In this document: in pieces, positions 63,887 to 64,000 of the stretch
How the letters are laid out: every line of letters starts with the position of its first letter
Position numbering within the stretch: the first letter of the stretch is position 1
DNA from: Allolobophora icterica
Taxonomy: Eukaryota > Annelida > Clitellata > Crassiclitellata > Lumbricidae
Assembly: GCA_963556255.1 (NCBI GenBank)
Contig: OY744613.1
Location: 53,435,672-53,499,671, forward strand
Reading direction: 5' to 3'
DNA length: 64,000 bases
Position numbers and translations under genes: made by a program
The notes under the pieces: generated by a model
Databases searched by the model: none
Told to the model about the DNA's origin: nothing
The model's input: the letters and a program-made list of their open reading frames with translations, nothing else

Positions 63887-64000
63887 GGTTAGGGTTAGGG
63901 TTAGGGTTAGGGTTAGGGTTAGGGTTAGGGTTAGGGTTAGGGTTAGGGTTAGGGTTAGGGTTAGGGTTAGGGTTAGGGTTAGGGTTAGGGTTAGGGTTAG
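61379..64000 (+). repeat. Terminal telomeric array T7, (TTAGGG)n
   Basis: This 2.6-kb array (about 437 repeats) runs to the last base. It is uninterrupted apart from a single TTTAGGG near 63,864. The polarity and location at the window edge indicate the chromosome end, although the sequence itself cannot show whether more lies beyond. Confidence 0.95.

Overview
This window is the right-hand end of a eukaryotic, almost certainly metazoan, chromosome. The last 2.6 kb is an almost perfect (TTAGGG)n array running to the final base, with the G-rich strand pointing outwards. No host protein-coding gene, tRNA or rRNA can be supported. Everything recognisable is transposable-element or telomeric sequence. 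The element mix (Penelope-like elements, RTE-, CR1/Jockey- and L2-type LINEs, 8-bp-TSD hAT-like elements and a TTAA-type piggyBac-like element) fits a marine invertebrate, but the species cannot be read from the sequence.

Positions 1-21,007 are ordinary old subtelomeric DNA. An RTE-type LINE on the + strand (about 2,180-14,310) is split three ways. A hAT-like element (2,612-4,781) sits in its endonuclease region. A CR1/Jockey-like LINE on the - strand (from about 6,008) sits between its endonuclease and reverse transcriptase, and that LINE or its flank carries a second hAT-like element (10,443-12,116). A third hAT-like element (16,227-19,543) contains an L2-type LINE fragment and a nested piggyBac-like element (18,223-19,473).

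At 21,007/21,008 the unique sequence stops and telomeric repeats begin. The 43 kb beyond is a stack of alternating telomeric tracts and Penelope-like (PLE) material, all PLEs on the - strand with their 3' ends towards the centromere: tract, PLE copy A (21,047-25,466), tract, a 13-kb array of sixteen ~828-bp units (25,631-38,590), tract, a head-to-tail PLE array B-C-D-E (38,816-57,450; period 5,050-5,068 bp; E truncated), tract, a 5'-truncated second-family PLE F, tract, a 5'-truncated third-family PLE G, tract, a 249-bp 3' fragment H, and the terminal telomere. Each block ends on its telomere-facing side at an arbitrary truncation point followed at once by fresh TTAGGG repeats. That is what is expected if an element is reverse-transcribed onto the 3' G-overhang and telomerase then re-caps the end.

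The PLE (copies A-D have both reading frames open) encodes an ORF1 protein with a coiled coil, Ser/Pro-rich segments and a C-terminal SGNH-hydrolase-like domain, followed by a 753-aa reverse transcriptase with a C-terminal GIY-YIG endonuclease-like domain. The reading frames are offset by -1. A canonical A AAA AAC slippery heptamer lies directly against the ORF1 stop, and the RT frame stays open from there to the RT methionine in both diverged copy types. The 5' region of copies B-D carries a hammerhead-ribozyme-like motif. Every PLE 3' end starts next to the 5-mer variant TTAGGTTAGG, so element RNA read through a tandem junction would contain a built-in telomere-complementary CCTAACCTAACC. 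The 828-bp satellite unit shares both termini with the PLE, so it looks like a non-autonomous passenger. Together this suggests a telomere-extending, endonuclease-bearing PLE system with a satellite partner. The published telomere-specialised PLEs that I know of (Athena, Coprina) lack the endonuclease.
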